A stretch of 40,859 bases of DNA. Origin: Betaproteobacteria bacterium (lineage in GTDB: Bacteria; Pseudomonadota; Gammaproteobacteria; Burkholderiales; JACQAP01). Where the stretch lies: assembly GCA_016194905.1 (NCBI GenBank), contig JACQAP010000035.1, forward strand, positions 1 to 40,859, in the 5' to 3' direction. The translations under genes were made by a program, and so were the position numbers. Positions 24,128 to 30,653 of this stretch are shown piece by piece. Below the pieces are notes generated by a model. The model was not told the DNA's origin. It was given only the letters and a program-made list of their open reading frames with translations, and did no database searches. Within the stretch, counting starts at the first letter, position 1. Each line of letters starts with the position of its first letter.

Positions 24128-25111
24128 ATGGCTACCAGGAAACCCGCGAGGACCAAGTCGCCGAAGCGCAATGTGACCAAGAGCAAAGCATCAAAGAGCA
24201 AGCCCGCGCAGAAGGCAAAGGCAAAGGCAAAGGCAAAGGAGGGGGCGCTGCTGAAGCGCAACTGCGGCACGATGGCCGTGCACATGATGCTCCTGGAAAA
24301 GTACCCGTCCTTCCGCGCGCGGCAGTTCCAGCTCGAGCAGGACACCGCCCAACGCCACGCGAAGGCGTTCGACGTCAAGAAGCTGAAGCCGTCGACTGTC
24401 AGAGTAGTAGTCAACGTCGTCTACCAGACACCCGATCAGAACATCACCCTCGGCCAGATCAGGAGCCAGATCTCCGCTCTCAACCGGGACTTCGGCGCGA
24501 CCAATCCGGATAAGACCAAGACGCCGGCTCCGTGGACAGGCCTGGTCACCGACTCGCGTATCCGCTTCAAGCTGTTCAAAGTGCAGCGCAAGCAAACGAC
24601 GAAGGCGTCGTTCGGCCAGGACGACGGCGTGAAGAAGGCCTCGGCCGGCGGCCTGCCGCCGTTGAGTCCGGAGAAGTATCTCAACCTATGGTCCTGTCCT
24701 CTTGGCGGAGGATTGCTCGGCTACGCGCAGTTTCCAGGCGGACCGGTCGCCACCGACGGCGTGGTCATCAACTACCGAGCATTCGGCACCCAGGGCACCG
24801 CGCAAGCACCGTTCGACAAGGGGCGCACCGCCACGCACGAGATCGGCCACTTCTTCAACTTGCGGCACATCTGGGGCGATACCGAGGACTGCAGCGGTTC
24901 GGACTTCGTCGCTGACACGCCCAATTGCGCGGGACCCAACTACGGCAAGCCCGGCTTCCCGCATGTAACCTGCAACAACGGGCCCAACGGCGACATGTAC
25001 GTGAACTACATGGACTACACCGATGACGGCTCCATGTTTATGTTCACCACACAGCAAGTCATGCGCATGCGCAGCGCGCTCGAGGGGCCTCGAAAAAGTT
25101 TGATGACCTAG
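24128..25111 (+). CDS. M43 (pappalysin/cytophagalysin-type) zinc metallopeptidase with lysine-rich N terminus
   Basis: This 327-aa protein has the extended zinc motif HEIGHFFNLRH (His237, Glu238, His241, His247) and a Met-turn NYMDYTDD with Met295. This is the M43 metzincin pattern, including the C-rich loop DTEDCSGSDFVADTPNC. Residues 1-38 are a lysine/alanine-rich tail (KSKASKSKPAQKAKAKAKAK) resembling histone H1 tails. There is no signal peptide, which is odd because M43 enzymes are usually secreted. The ATG at 24128 has AAGGAGGAG upstream. It is the first gene of a three-gene cluster. Substrate unknown; the basic tail could bind nucleic acid or polyanions. Confidence 0.88.
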   Translation: MATRKPARTKSPKRNVTKSKASKSKPAQKAKAKAKAKEGALLKRNCGTMAVHMMLLEKYPSFRARQFQLEQDTAQRHAKAFDVKKLKPSTVRVVVNVVYQTPDQNITLGQIRSQISALNRDFGATNPDKTKTPAPWTGLVTDSRIRFKLFKVQRKQTTKASFGQDDGVKKASAGGLPPLSPEKYLNLWSCPLGGGLLGYAQFPGGPVATDGVVINYRAFGTQGTAQAPFDKGRTATHEIGHFFNLRHIWGDTEDCSGSDFVADTPNCAGPNYGKPGFPHVTCNNGPNGDMYVNYMDYTDDGSMFMFTTQQVMRMRSALEGPRKSLMT

Positions 25112-25129
25112 CTTCCGTCTCACGGCCGG

Positions 25130-25155
25130 CCCTCTTCCGCAAAGGCGGGAGAGGG
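25130..25155 (+). promoter_or_regulatory. Hairpin covering the ribosome site of the next gene
   Basis: CCCTCTTCCGC (25130-25140), loop AAAG, then GCGGGAGAGGG (25145-25155) pair along all 11 positions in RNA, counting one G-U. The 3' arm contains the purine-rich ribosome site for the TTG start at 25157. It could act as a weak terminator (only TTT follows) or limit translation of the downstream gene. Confidence 0.6.
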
Positions 25156-25156
25156 T

Positions 25157-25510
25157 TTGCAGCCCGATGGTATTTTCCGAGCCCGACTCTTGCCCAACCC
25201 GATCAAGAAAAACGATCCGCTGTTCAGCACCCGCTGGGTTCACGTGTTCGAAGAGGACACGCCGGAGGGTGCCGTGTATCGCCCGGATTCCGCCGACCTG
25301 CCGCTGTCGCGGCGTCCCCGCGAGCAACTCGAACTCAAAGCCGACGGCAGTGCCAGCGTGACGATGCCCGGGCCGGACGATCGCCCTGAGCCGATCCACG
25401 CCCGCTGGGAGGAACAGGACGGGGAGGTGAGGGTCCGCGCAACCGGAAATACGGCGCGGGAGCTGCGCATCGTTTCGCATTCCGCCGACCGGCTGATCGT
25501 GCGCCGCTGA
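25157..25510 (+). CDS. Hypothetical small beta-rich protein between two metallopeptidases
   Basis: This 117-aa protein begins MQPDGIFRARLLPNPIKKND from a TTG at 25157; no in-frame ATG exists near the start. It continues with FSTRWVHVFEEDTPEGAVYR and ends ELRIVSHSADRLIVRR. Alternating hydrophobic residues suggest a small beta barrel. It has no signal peptide, cysteine pair or membrane segment. It lies 45 bp after the M43 gene and 16 bp before the next metallopeptidase, so the three are probably co-transcribed. An inhibitor, chaperone or substrate-recognition role is possible but unsupported. I recognise no family. Confidence 0.7.
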   Translation: MQPDGIFRARLLPNPIKKNDPLFSTRWVHVFEEDTPEGAVYRPDSADLPLSRRPREQLELKADGSASVTMPGPDDRPEPIHARWEEQDGEVRVRATGNTARELRIVSHSADRLIVRR

Positions 25511-25526
25511 CCAGGGAGTACGCCGC

Positions 25527-27416
25527 ATGCCGAAAAAAAAGCCTCTCAAGAAAGACGACCAATACGAGATCAGTCCGCGCGTTATCCGCGAGGCCTCCAC
25601 CCGCCCGTATCAGACCACTCCGGGGGCACCGCCGGTACGGCCGTTGCGCATCTACACGCTCGACCCATCCGTTTCGCATCGTCTGGGAGGAATCGCCACC
25701 GTCGATGTGCCTTATGAGGCGCTCCTGCCCGGGCCGATCGGCGCGTTGTTCGAGATCGACGGCGGTGGTGCACCTAAGCCGCTTGTTGCCGACAAGCTCG
25801 ACTTGAGTCAGCCGTCGGTCCTGTTGACCGACGGGCTTGCTCCCAACCCGGGCAACGGCCAGTTTCATCTGCAGATGACTTATGCGGTGTGCAGCCTGAC
25901 CTACGCCGCATTCCCCCGTGCACTGGGGCGCGACATCTCCTGGTCGGTGGAGCCGCCGGCCGCGGGCGGGCACGCCCGGCTGCGCGTTCGTCCATTTGGC
26001 ATGCGCGAGGAGAACGCGTACTTCGATCGCGACGAAGGCGGGCTCAGCTTCGGTTACTTCCGCGCCCGGCGCGTGCCCGGCGGCCACACCGTTCCCAGCG
26101 GACTGATCTTCACAGCGCTATCGCACGACGTGGTCGTGCACGAAACCACGCACGCCATGCTCGATGCGTTGCGCGCGGAGTTCTACGCTCCAACCAACCG
26201 GGATGTGCTCGGATTTCATGAAGGGTTTGCCGATCTGGTCGCGCTGTTCCAGCACTTCAGTTACGCCGACGTGGTGGAGGCGGCAATTCGAGATTCGCGC
26301 GGCAATCTCTCGCACGCCGGGCTGCTCACGGATCTCGCGCAGGAGTTCGGGCATGCCACCTCGTCGCCGCTGGAGACGCGAGCGTTGCGCTCCGCCATCG
26401 ACGTGGAAGGCCTGGCCGCATTCGACTCCGACGCGATGCTCGCCGGCAAGCGCGACCCCAAGCCTTATCGCGCCAATATGGAGGTGCACGACATGGGCTC
26501 GGTGCTCGTGTCCGCCGTGTTCGAGGCCTTCGTCACCATCTTCCGCCGCAAGACGCAGCCACTCCTGCGGCTTGCCGGCATTCCGTCCGAAGAGGTCGGG
26601 CAACGCGAGTTGGGGCCCGAACTGGTTCATGCGCTGGCCGAGGAAGCAAGCCAGGTGGCGGATCACTTCCTCAACATATGCATTCGCGCCATCGACTACT
26701 GCCCTCCGCTGGACATGTCGCTCGGCGAATATCTGCGGGCGCTGATCACGGCCGACGCGGCGATGGTCGTGCGCGACAAGTGGGGCTACCGCGAAGCGCT
26801 GATGCGTTCGTTCCGCCGCCGGCGCATGTTTCCCGAAGGCGTCGAATTCATGACCGAAGACGCGCTCAAGTGGTCCGCACCCGCGACGCCGATCACGATT
26901 CCCGGCCTCGCGTTCCGCGACCTGAGCTTCGACGGCGATCCCGCGCATCCGGCAGGCGCCGCGGAGTTGACGCGTCAGGCGCGCGCACTGGGGCAGTTCG
27001 TCGCTTCACCCGATCACGCGCCGGACTTTCACTTGGTTGCGCCCGGCACCCCGCTGCCGAAGGGAATCGAATATGCGTCGCTGCCGCGCGTCGAGTCGAT
27101 ACGGTGCGCACGTCGCGTGGGTCCCGACGACAACGTATCGTTCGACCTGGTGGCCGAGGTGATTCAAAGCGGTACCGCGCGGCGGGGAAGGGATCTGTTC
27201 GACTTCAGCGGCGGCTGCACCCTGATCATCGACCCGTACGGGCAGGTACGCTATGCGATCTACAAGAACTTGCTGAGCGAAGAGCGCCTGTCGCTCCAGC
27301 ATGCGGCGATACGCGGCCCGCTCAAACGCTACTGGCAGAAAAGCAGAGGAAAGTATCGGCCCCGGAAGGGTGTCCTGCGCATGTTGCACACCGTTCCGGC
27401 CAGTCAGGGCAAGTAA
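25527..27416 (+). CDS. Large gluzincin-like zinc metallopeptidase
   Basis: This 629-aa protein has HETTHAMLDAL (His205, Glu206, His209) followed 23 residues after the second His by HEGFADLVALF with Glu232, giving the HExxH...E arrangement of gluzincins. Upstream is an edge-like stretch (GGHTVPSGLIFTALSHDVVV). The C-terminal ~250 residues show no known domain but include YDLVAEV-like beta strands and a basic end (SRGKYRPRKGVLRML). There is no signal peptide; the N terminus MPKKKPLKKDD is basic, like that of the M43 protein in the same cluster. Length is unusual for simple gluzincins. It ends the three-gene cluster. Substrate and partner unknown. Confidence 0.82.
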   Translation: MPKKKPLKKDDQYEISPRVIREASTRPYQTTPGAPPVRPLRIYTLDPSVSHRLGGIATVDVPYEALLPGPIGALFEIDGGGAPKPLVADKLDLSQPSVLLTDGLAPNPGNGQFHLQMTYAVCSLTYAAFPRALGRDISWSVEPPAAGGHARLRVRPFGMREENAYFDRDEGGLSFGYFRARRVPGGHTVPSGLIFTALSHDVVVHETTHAMLDALRAEFYAPTNRDVLGFHEGFADLVALFQHFSYADVVEAAIRDSRGNLSHAGLLTDLAQEFGHATSSPLETRALRSAIDVEGLAAFDSDAMLAGKRDPKPYRANMEVHDMGSVLVSAVFEAFVTIFRRKTQPLLRLAGIPSEEVGQRELGPELVHALAEEASQVADHFLNICIRAIDYCPPLDMSLGEYLRALITADAAMVVRDKWGYREALMRSFRRRRMFPEGVEFMTEDALKWSAPATPITIPGLAFRDLSFDGDPAHPAGAAELTRQARALGQFVASPDHAPDFHLVAPGTPLPKGIEYASLPRVESIRCARRVGPDDNVSFDLVAEVIQSGTARRGRDLFDFSGGCTLIIDPYGQVRYAIYKNLLSEERLSLQHAAIRGPLKRYWQKSRGKYRPRKGVLRMLHTVPASQGK

Positions 27417-27489
27417 CGCGAGGCATTCCGTGCGCGACAAGGACAGGATGGGCCGGTCGATGCGTCGGAAAAAAGGACAGACCCTGAGG

Positions 27490-27742
27490 TCTCCCCGGCG
27501 GACTTCTTCGGCATCCGCGACCGCGGACGCCTCCTGGCGGGACTGGCCGCCGACATCGCGATCTTCGATCCCGCAACAGTCGGGTCTTCGAATCGTGGCG
27601 AGCGGCGCTACGATCTGCCGGGTGGCGGAAAACGCATGGTGATGCCGTCGCGCGGGGTGCGGTATACGATTGTGAATGGGATCACGACGTATGCGGAGGG
27701 GGAGTTGGTCGGCGCTTCGGCCGGTCAGGTGTTGCGAGCCTG
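27490..27742 (+). pseudogene. 3'-end fragment of D-aminoacylase (copy 3)
   Basis: It reads SPADFFGIRDRGRLLAGLAA onwards through RRYDLPGGGKRMVMPSRGVR to LVGASAGQVLRA and a TGA. It matches the last ~83 residues of the D-aminoacylase at 21029-22702 with roughly nine differences. The catalytic domain is missing. It starts about 75 bp after the stop of the second metallopeptidase gene. Copies 2 and 3 differ from each other about as much as each differs from the full gene, so they were not made in one recent event. Confidence 0.85.
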
Positions 27743-27759
27743 ATTCGCAACTAAACCTT

Positions 27760-27926
27760 ACACCCAACACGGAGGCACGGAGAACACAGAGGACACGGAG
27801 AAGAACGAAGGAAGAGATTGATGGAGTTTCCAGTCGCCATTGTGGATAAAGAGCAATTTTCACTGTCCGCGTCATCTTGTGAATCGACTCTCGCGCAATG
27901 CACCTTTTGCGACATGCTTGAGCCCG
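27760..27926. repeat. Spacer with CACGGAG/CACAGAGGA repeats
   Basis: At about 27770-27805 the + strand has ACACGGAGGCACGGAGAACA followed by CAGAGGACACGGAG, one arm of the repeat type found as a near-perfect inverted pair at 33379-33555. No gene is seen before the promoter at 27927. Confidence 0.5.
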
Positions 27927-27963
27927 TTGCGAGTATGTCAATATTGACATATACTGATTTGAA
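27927..27963 (+). promoter_or_regulatory. Promoter and 18-bp palindromic operator of HigB/HigA-type operon
   Basis: TTGCGA (27927-27932) and TATACT (27950-27955) are 17 bp apart. Between them, TATGTCAATATTGACATA (27934-27951) is a perfect palindrome and probably the antitoxin's operator. Only eight bases separate the -10 from the toxin ATG, so the message would be leaderless or nearly so. Confidence 0.75.
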
Positions 27964-28296
27964 ATGGCCGCCATCGACAAGCCGCTGGTCTGGCTTCACG
28001 GCGAGATCAAGTCGCCTCCATTGTCTTCCGCCGCGCGACTTGAGGCCGGCCTCCTGCTGCGAAAACTGCAACGTGGCGAGAGGCTAGAGATGCCATATTC
28101 CAGACCCATGCCGTCGATCGGCCCACGGTGCCATGAACTGCGTATCAACGACGAGAGTGTCACATGGCGGATCGTTTATCGGATCGATACGGATGCGATC
28201 GTGATCCTGGAGGTCTTCTCCAAGAAGACGACGCAAACGCCCAAACCGGTCATCGATAACTGCAAGCGACGATTGAAGGATTACGACAGTGATTGA
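27964..28296 (+). CDS. RelE/HigB-family (phage Gp49-like) toxin
   Basis: This 110-aa protein has SSAARLEAGLLLRKLQRGER, then RPMPSIGPRCHELRI, then WRIVYRIDTDAIVILEVFSKK and TPKPVIDNCKRRLKDYD. This is the phage-derived Gp49-like/HigB branch of the RelE superfamily, with its C-ELR and VF-KKT signatures. It would be a ribosome-dependent RNase. The toxin precedes its HTH antitoxin with an 8-bp overlap, the normal order for this family. It appears intact and has its own promoter and operator directly upstream. Confidence 0.88.
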   Translation: MAAIDKPLVWLHGEIKSPPLSSAARLEAGLLLRKLQRGERLEMPYSRPMPSIGPRCHELRINDESVTWRIVYRIDTDAIVILEVFSKKTTQTPKPVIDNCKRRLKDYDSD

Positions 28297-28624
28297 AAGC
28301 AAACGCAAACGTCTGGAAACCAAAGGCTGGAAGATTGGCTCCGCCCGGGATTTTCTTGATTTAAACGATCAGGAAGAGGCCTACATCGAACTGCGTCTCA
28401 AGCTGGCCGACGCGTTGAAGCGTCAACGAATCAGCCGGAACCTGACGCAAGAGGATCTCGCAAGGGCTGTGAGCTCGAGCCAGTCGCGAGTCGCAAAAAT
28501 GGAAGCCGGTGATGCCTCCGTTTCGCTCGATCTTCTGGTTCGGTCGCTCCTGGCTATGGGCGCGTCCAACAGCGATCTCGCGAAGATCATCGCGGGCTCC
28601 CATGCCCGGCAGAAGGCAGCATAG
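28289..28624 (+). CDS. XRE-family antitoxin paired with the Gp49-like toxin
   Basis: This 111-aa protein has an XRE helix-turn-helix: LADALKRQRISRNLTQEDLARAVSSSQSRVAKMEAGDASVSLDLLV. The N-terminal ~45 residues (KIGSARDFLDLNDQEEAYIE) are the toxin-neutralising region usual in these antitoxins. It starts with GTG at 28289 inside the toxin's last codons. It should bind the palindrome at 27934-27951. Confidence 0.88.
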   Translation: MIESKRKRLETKGWKIGSARDFLDLNDQEEAYIELRLKLADALKRQRISRNLTQEDLARAVSSSQSRVAKMEAGDASVSLDLLVRSLLAMGASNSDLAKIIAGSHARQKAA

Positions 28625-28637
28625 CGATCCATCTTGA

Positions 28638-28656
28638 CGGGAGTAAACTAATCCCG
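28638..28656. repeat. Short echo of the GGGTAAACTAATCCC motif
   Basis: The sequence GACGGGAGTAAACTAATCCCG around 28636-28656 has CGGGA/TCCCG arms. It shares TAAACTAATCCCG with the two 134-bp elements at 34909-35042 and 36037-36170. It lies 30-50 bp before the HicB-like gene. Confidence 0.45.
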
Positions 28657-28684
28657 GGCATCAACACCGTTATAGGGATCTCTT

Positions 28685-28846
28685 ATGAGCCAAAAACTGA
28701 CGATGGTTTACTGGAAGGGCGAACGTTTCTGGCTCGGGAAGTTGCTCCAACATCCCGAAATCATGACTCAGGGCGAGACGCTCGAAGAACTTGAGGAAAA
28801 CCTCAAAGACGCTTTTCGCGCGATGGCGATGGACCTCGGCGAATAA
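28685..28846 (+). CDS. Solo HicB-like antitoxin (53 aa)
   Basis: This 53-aa protein reads MSQKLTMVYWKGERFWLGKL followed by LQHPEIMTQGETLEELEENL and ends AFRAMAMDLGE. It matches the short HicB fold (partial RNase H-like beta-sheet then helix) seen in minimal HicB antitoxins. ATAGGGATC precedes the ATG. No HicA gene follows directly; the next gene is another antitoxin-like protein. It is a solo antitoxin or the remains of a module whose toxin was lost. Confidence 0.78.
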   Translation: MSQKLTMVYWKGERFWLGKLLQHPEIMTQGETLEELEENLKDAFRAMAMDLGE

Positions 28847-28880
28847 TCGGTTGAGGCGTACAAACACGGGAGCAGCGCAG

Positions 28881-29105
28881 ATGGAAAAGCCGTACTACGT
28901 GCATGCCGTTTGGGACGAGGAGGTGAAAGTCTGGGTCGCATCGAGCGAAGATGTACCCGGTCTGGGGACCGAGGCCGAGACGACGGAAGCGCTCGTCGAA
29001 AAACTCAAGTCGCTCATTCCGGAAATGCTGGCGGCCAATGGTCGCACAGACGCGAAGCCCGTCGCATTCGAACTCCTGACCCGGCGCTTCGAACTCGCCG
29101 CGTGA
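28881..29105 (+). CDS. DUF1902-family antitoxin
   Basis: This 74-aa protein reads YYVHAVWDEEVKVWVASSED then VPGLGTEAETTEALVEKLKSLIPEML, the DUF1902 fold, a HicB relative with beta-strand pair and helix. GGAG lies upstream of the ATG at 28881. Its stop overlaps the GTG of a HicA-like reading frame at 29102 (GTGA overlap), the standard antitoxin-toxin layout for DUF1902/HicA pairs. The toxin is broken (next entry), so this antitoxin now stands alone. Confidence 0.82.
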   Translation: MEKPYYVHAVWDEEVKVWVASSEDVPGLGTEAETTEALVEKLKSLIPEMLAANGRTDAKPVAFELLTRRFELAA

Positions 29106-29301
29106 CGCAGAGTTTTACGCCCGAACTGAAGCGGCTGCTCCTGGCCGCTGGCTGCAGACTCGTGCGCCCAGGATAGGGTGATCACGAAATATGGCATAGC
29201 CCGGTCACCCAGTTGATTTTCGTCGTCGACGGAGTGTTGCGATCCTGACCGATCTCCGCTAACGCTTGCACCCAACGAAACAGCTTCGGCCGAAGGTCGA
29301 A
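29102..29301 (+). pseudogene. HicA toxin relic with in-frame stops
   Basis: From the GTG at 29102 it reads MTQSFTPELKRLLLAAGCRL then VRPG, TAG, GDHEIWHSPVTQLIFVVDGV then LRS and TGA. HicA proteins of this type normally continue KGDHEIWHSP with the catalytic His, then VDG and a C-terminal SRHTAN helix. Beyond the TGA the frame still shows SANACTQ-like residues. Two stops in the normal frame make it inactive. It probably died before its antitoxin. Confidence 0.8.
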
Positions 29302-29341
29302 AGTCTTGTGTCTGCCCCAGGGGCGGCTACCCGACTGGGGG

Positions 29342-29376
29342 TATAATGGTTCCATTTTGGTTCCAGGACGACATTC
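29342..29376 (+). promoter_or_regulatory. -10 box and direct repeats before VapB-like gene
   Basis: TATAAT at 29342-29347 is a perfect -10. TGGTTCCA occurs at 29347-29354 and again at 29358-29365, spaced 11 bp, one helical turn, as expected for ribbon-helix-helix dimers binding side by side. No good -35 is visible 17 bp upstream. The direct repeat is therefore probably an operator just downstream of the -10. Confidence 0.6.
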
Positions 29377-29613
29377 ATGCTGACGCTCACACTCAAGAAC
29401 ATTCCGGAAGATTTGCACGCCATGCTCAAGGAAAGCGCCGAGAGAAACCGCAGGAGCTTGAATAGCGAGATACTCGCCCGGCTGGAACGCGAACTTGCGG
29501 TGCCGACAATCGATCCCAGGGCTCATGCCAGGGAGCTGAAAACCTTTACCGCCCGCCTGCCCAAGGTCGAGCACGCACGGGTGGGCCGTTACAAGCACCA
29601 GGGCCGGGCGTGA
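29377..29613 (+). CDS. FitA/VapB-type ribbon-helix-helix antitoxin
   Basis: This 78-aa protein starts MLTLTLKNIPEDLHAMLKES and AERNRRSLNSEILARLERELA, the Arc/FitA ribbon-helix-helix fold (strand LTLTLKNIP, helix DLHAMLKESA, helix SLNSEILARLE). The C-terminal tail is basic and would bind the toxin. It overlaps the PIN-domain toxin gene by 4 bp, as is common in VapBC operons. Confidence 0.88.
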   Translation: MLTLTLKNIPEDLHAMLKESAERNRRSLNSEILARLERELAVPTIDPRAHARELKTFTARLPKVEHARVGRYKHQGRA

Positions 29614-30023
29614 TTGTCGTTGACAGCAATGTCATCGCCTACTGCTGGATAAACGGTCCGCTTACCGCGCTTGCGCAAAGCGTGCGCGTGAAAGATCCGG
29701 AATGGCACGCGCCATTACTCTGGCGCTCGGAAATGCGCAACATCCTGACCGGCTATCTCCGGGACGGGAGCATGGACGCATCGCAGATTTCCCGCGTGAT
29801 GGATGCCGCCGAGAGCGCGCTCGCGGGCAGCGAACACATTGTGCCCAGTCCTCCGGTGCTCGATGCTGCCGGCAGGTCGCGGCTCTCTGCGTACGATTGC
29901 GAATTCGTCGTTTTGGCATCCGTGCTCGCCGTGCCGCTTGTGACAGCGGACAAGGCGATACTCAAGGCGTTCCCGGAACTGGCGATGACTATGGAAGTTT
30001 TTGTGTCCCGGCAGGAAGCCTAG
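29610..30023 (+). CDS. vapC: VapC-type PIN-domain toxin
   Basis: This 137-aa protein starts with GTG and reads MIVVDSNVIAYCWINGPLTA. It has the PIN acidic cluster: Asp5 in VVDSN, Glu in LWRSEMRNIL, and Asp residues in SAYDCEFVVLA and VTADKAIL. These ligate the metal of the RNase active site. VapC toxins cleave tRNA or rRNA. It is intact, with its antitoxin directly upstream and overlapping. Confidence 0.9.
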   Translation: MIVVDSNVIAYCWINGPLTALAQSVRVKDPEWHAPLLWRSEMRNILTGYLRDGSMDASQISRVMDAAESALAGSEHIVPSPPVLDAAGRSRLSAYDCEFVVLASVLAVPLVTADKAILKAFPELAMTMEVFVSRQEA

Positions 30024-30054
30024 AATGCCAGCGTGGATATGTGAGGACAAGGAA

Positions 30055-30429
30055 ATGGACGTACGACCGATCAGAACAAAACGCGACTACCTTGCCGCAC
30101 TGAAGGAAGCCGAGGCGCTGTGGGACTCCCGTCCGGGATCGAAGGAGTCGGACCGGCTTGAAGTTTTGACGCTGCTGATTCAAACATACGAGTCCGAACA
30201 CTATCCGATCCCCGATCCCGACCCGATGGAGCTTCTGCTTCATGTCATGGAATCCCGCGCGCTGACGCGAAAGGACCTCGAGCCCTACATTGGATCGCGC
30301 GCGCGCGTGGCCGAAGTACTCAATCGAGTGCGGCCATTGGCGCTCGAAATGATTCGCCGATTGTCCAAGGGATTGGATATTCCGGCCGACGTGCTTGTGC
30401 GTCGCTATGAGCTGACCGAGGCCGCGTGA
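30055..30429 (+). CDS. Solo HigA-type antitoxin (HTH, COG5499-like)
   Basis: This 124-aa protein reads MDVRPIRTKRDYLAALKEAE and ALWDSRPGSKESDRLEVLTLLIQTYE, then MESRALTRKDLEPYIGSRARVAEVLNRVRPLALEMIRRLSKGLDIP with an HTH. This is the HigA/COG5499 architecture. The usual HigB toxin gene would lie directly upstream, but that place is taken by VapC, whose stop is 31 bp before this ATG. So it is either an orphan antitoxin or regulated with VapBC. The ATG at 30055 is chosen by fit to the family; an upstream in-frame start would overlap VapC. Confidence 0.85.
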   Translation: MDVRPIRTKRDYLAALKEAEALWDSRPGSKESDRLEVLTLLIQTYESEHYPIPDPDPMELLLHVMESRALTRKDLEPYIGSRARVAEVLNRVRPLALEMIRRLSKGLDIPADVLVRRYELTEAA

Positions 30430-30479
30430 TGCTGCGCCATTGTTGAGAGGCAAAAGGCGAGAGCTGACCACATGGTGCC

Positions 30480-30618
30480 CCAATTAGACCCGGACCCATC
30501 GAGCCGCACGCGATCAAACGAAGACCGAAAAACCATGCGCTCCTTACTGTACCTCGACATGTCGCACGTGCCGCAATCATCCGTGCGCGTCCGGCCCATG
30601 CTTAAGGTAGTGCCATGA
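30480..30618. repeat. Inverted repeat, left arm
   Basis: The ~138-bp segment here is the reverse complement of 40720-40859 at about 87% identity by eye. Landmarks on the + strand: CATCGAGCCGCACGCGATCA early on, GAAGACCGAAAAACCATGCG in the middle, ATGCTTAAGGTAGTGCCATG at the end. Right after the arm comes AAGGCCAGACCCCG, a motif echoed at 36950-36965. Confidence 0.85.
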
Positions 30619-30653
30619 AGGCCAGACCCCGTTTCCCTTGAATGCCAATCCTA

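Noticed and set aside
23934-24176. 80-aa open frame before the M43 gene
   Set aside because: It overlaps the M43 start in another frame, has low-complexity Arg/Ser/Pro content and no ribosome site that beats the one for 24128.
18978-30429. Possible integron cassette array because of many small genes and toxin-antitoxin pairs on one strand
   Set aside because: I find no integrase and no attC-like sites with matching RYYYAAC and GTTRRRY ends; BrnTA is on the opposite strand and promoters are present for individual operons.
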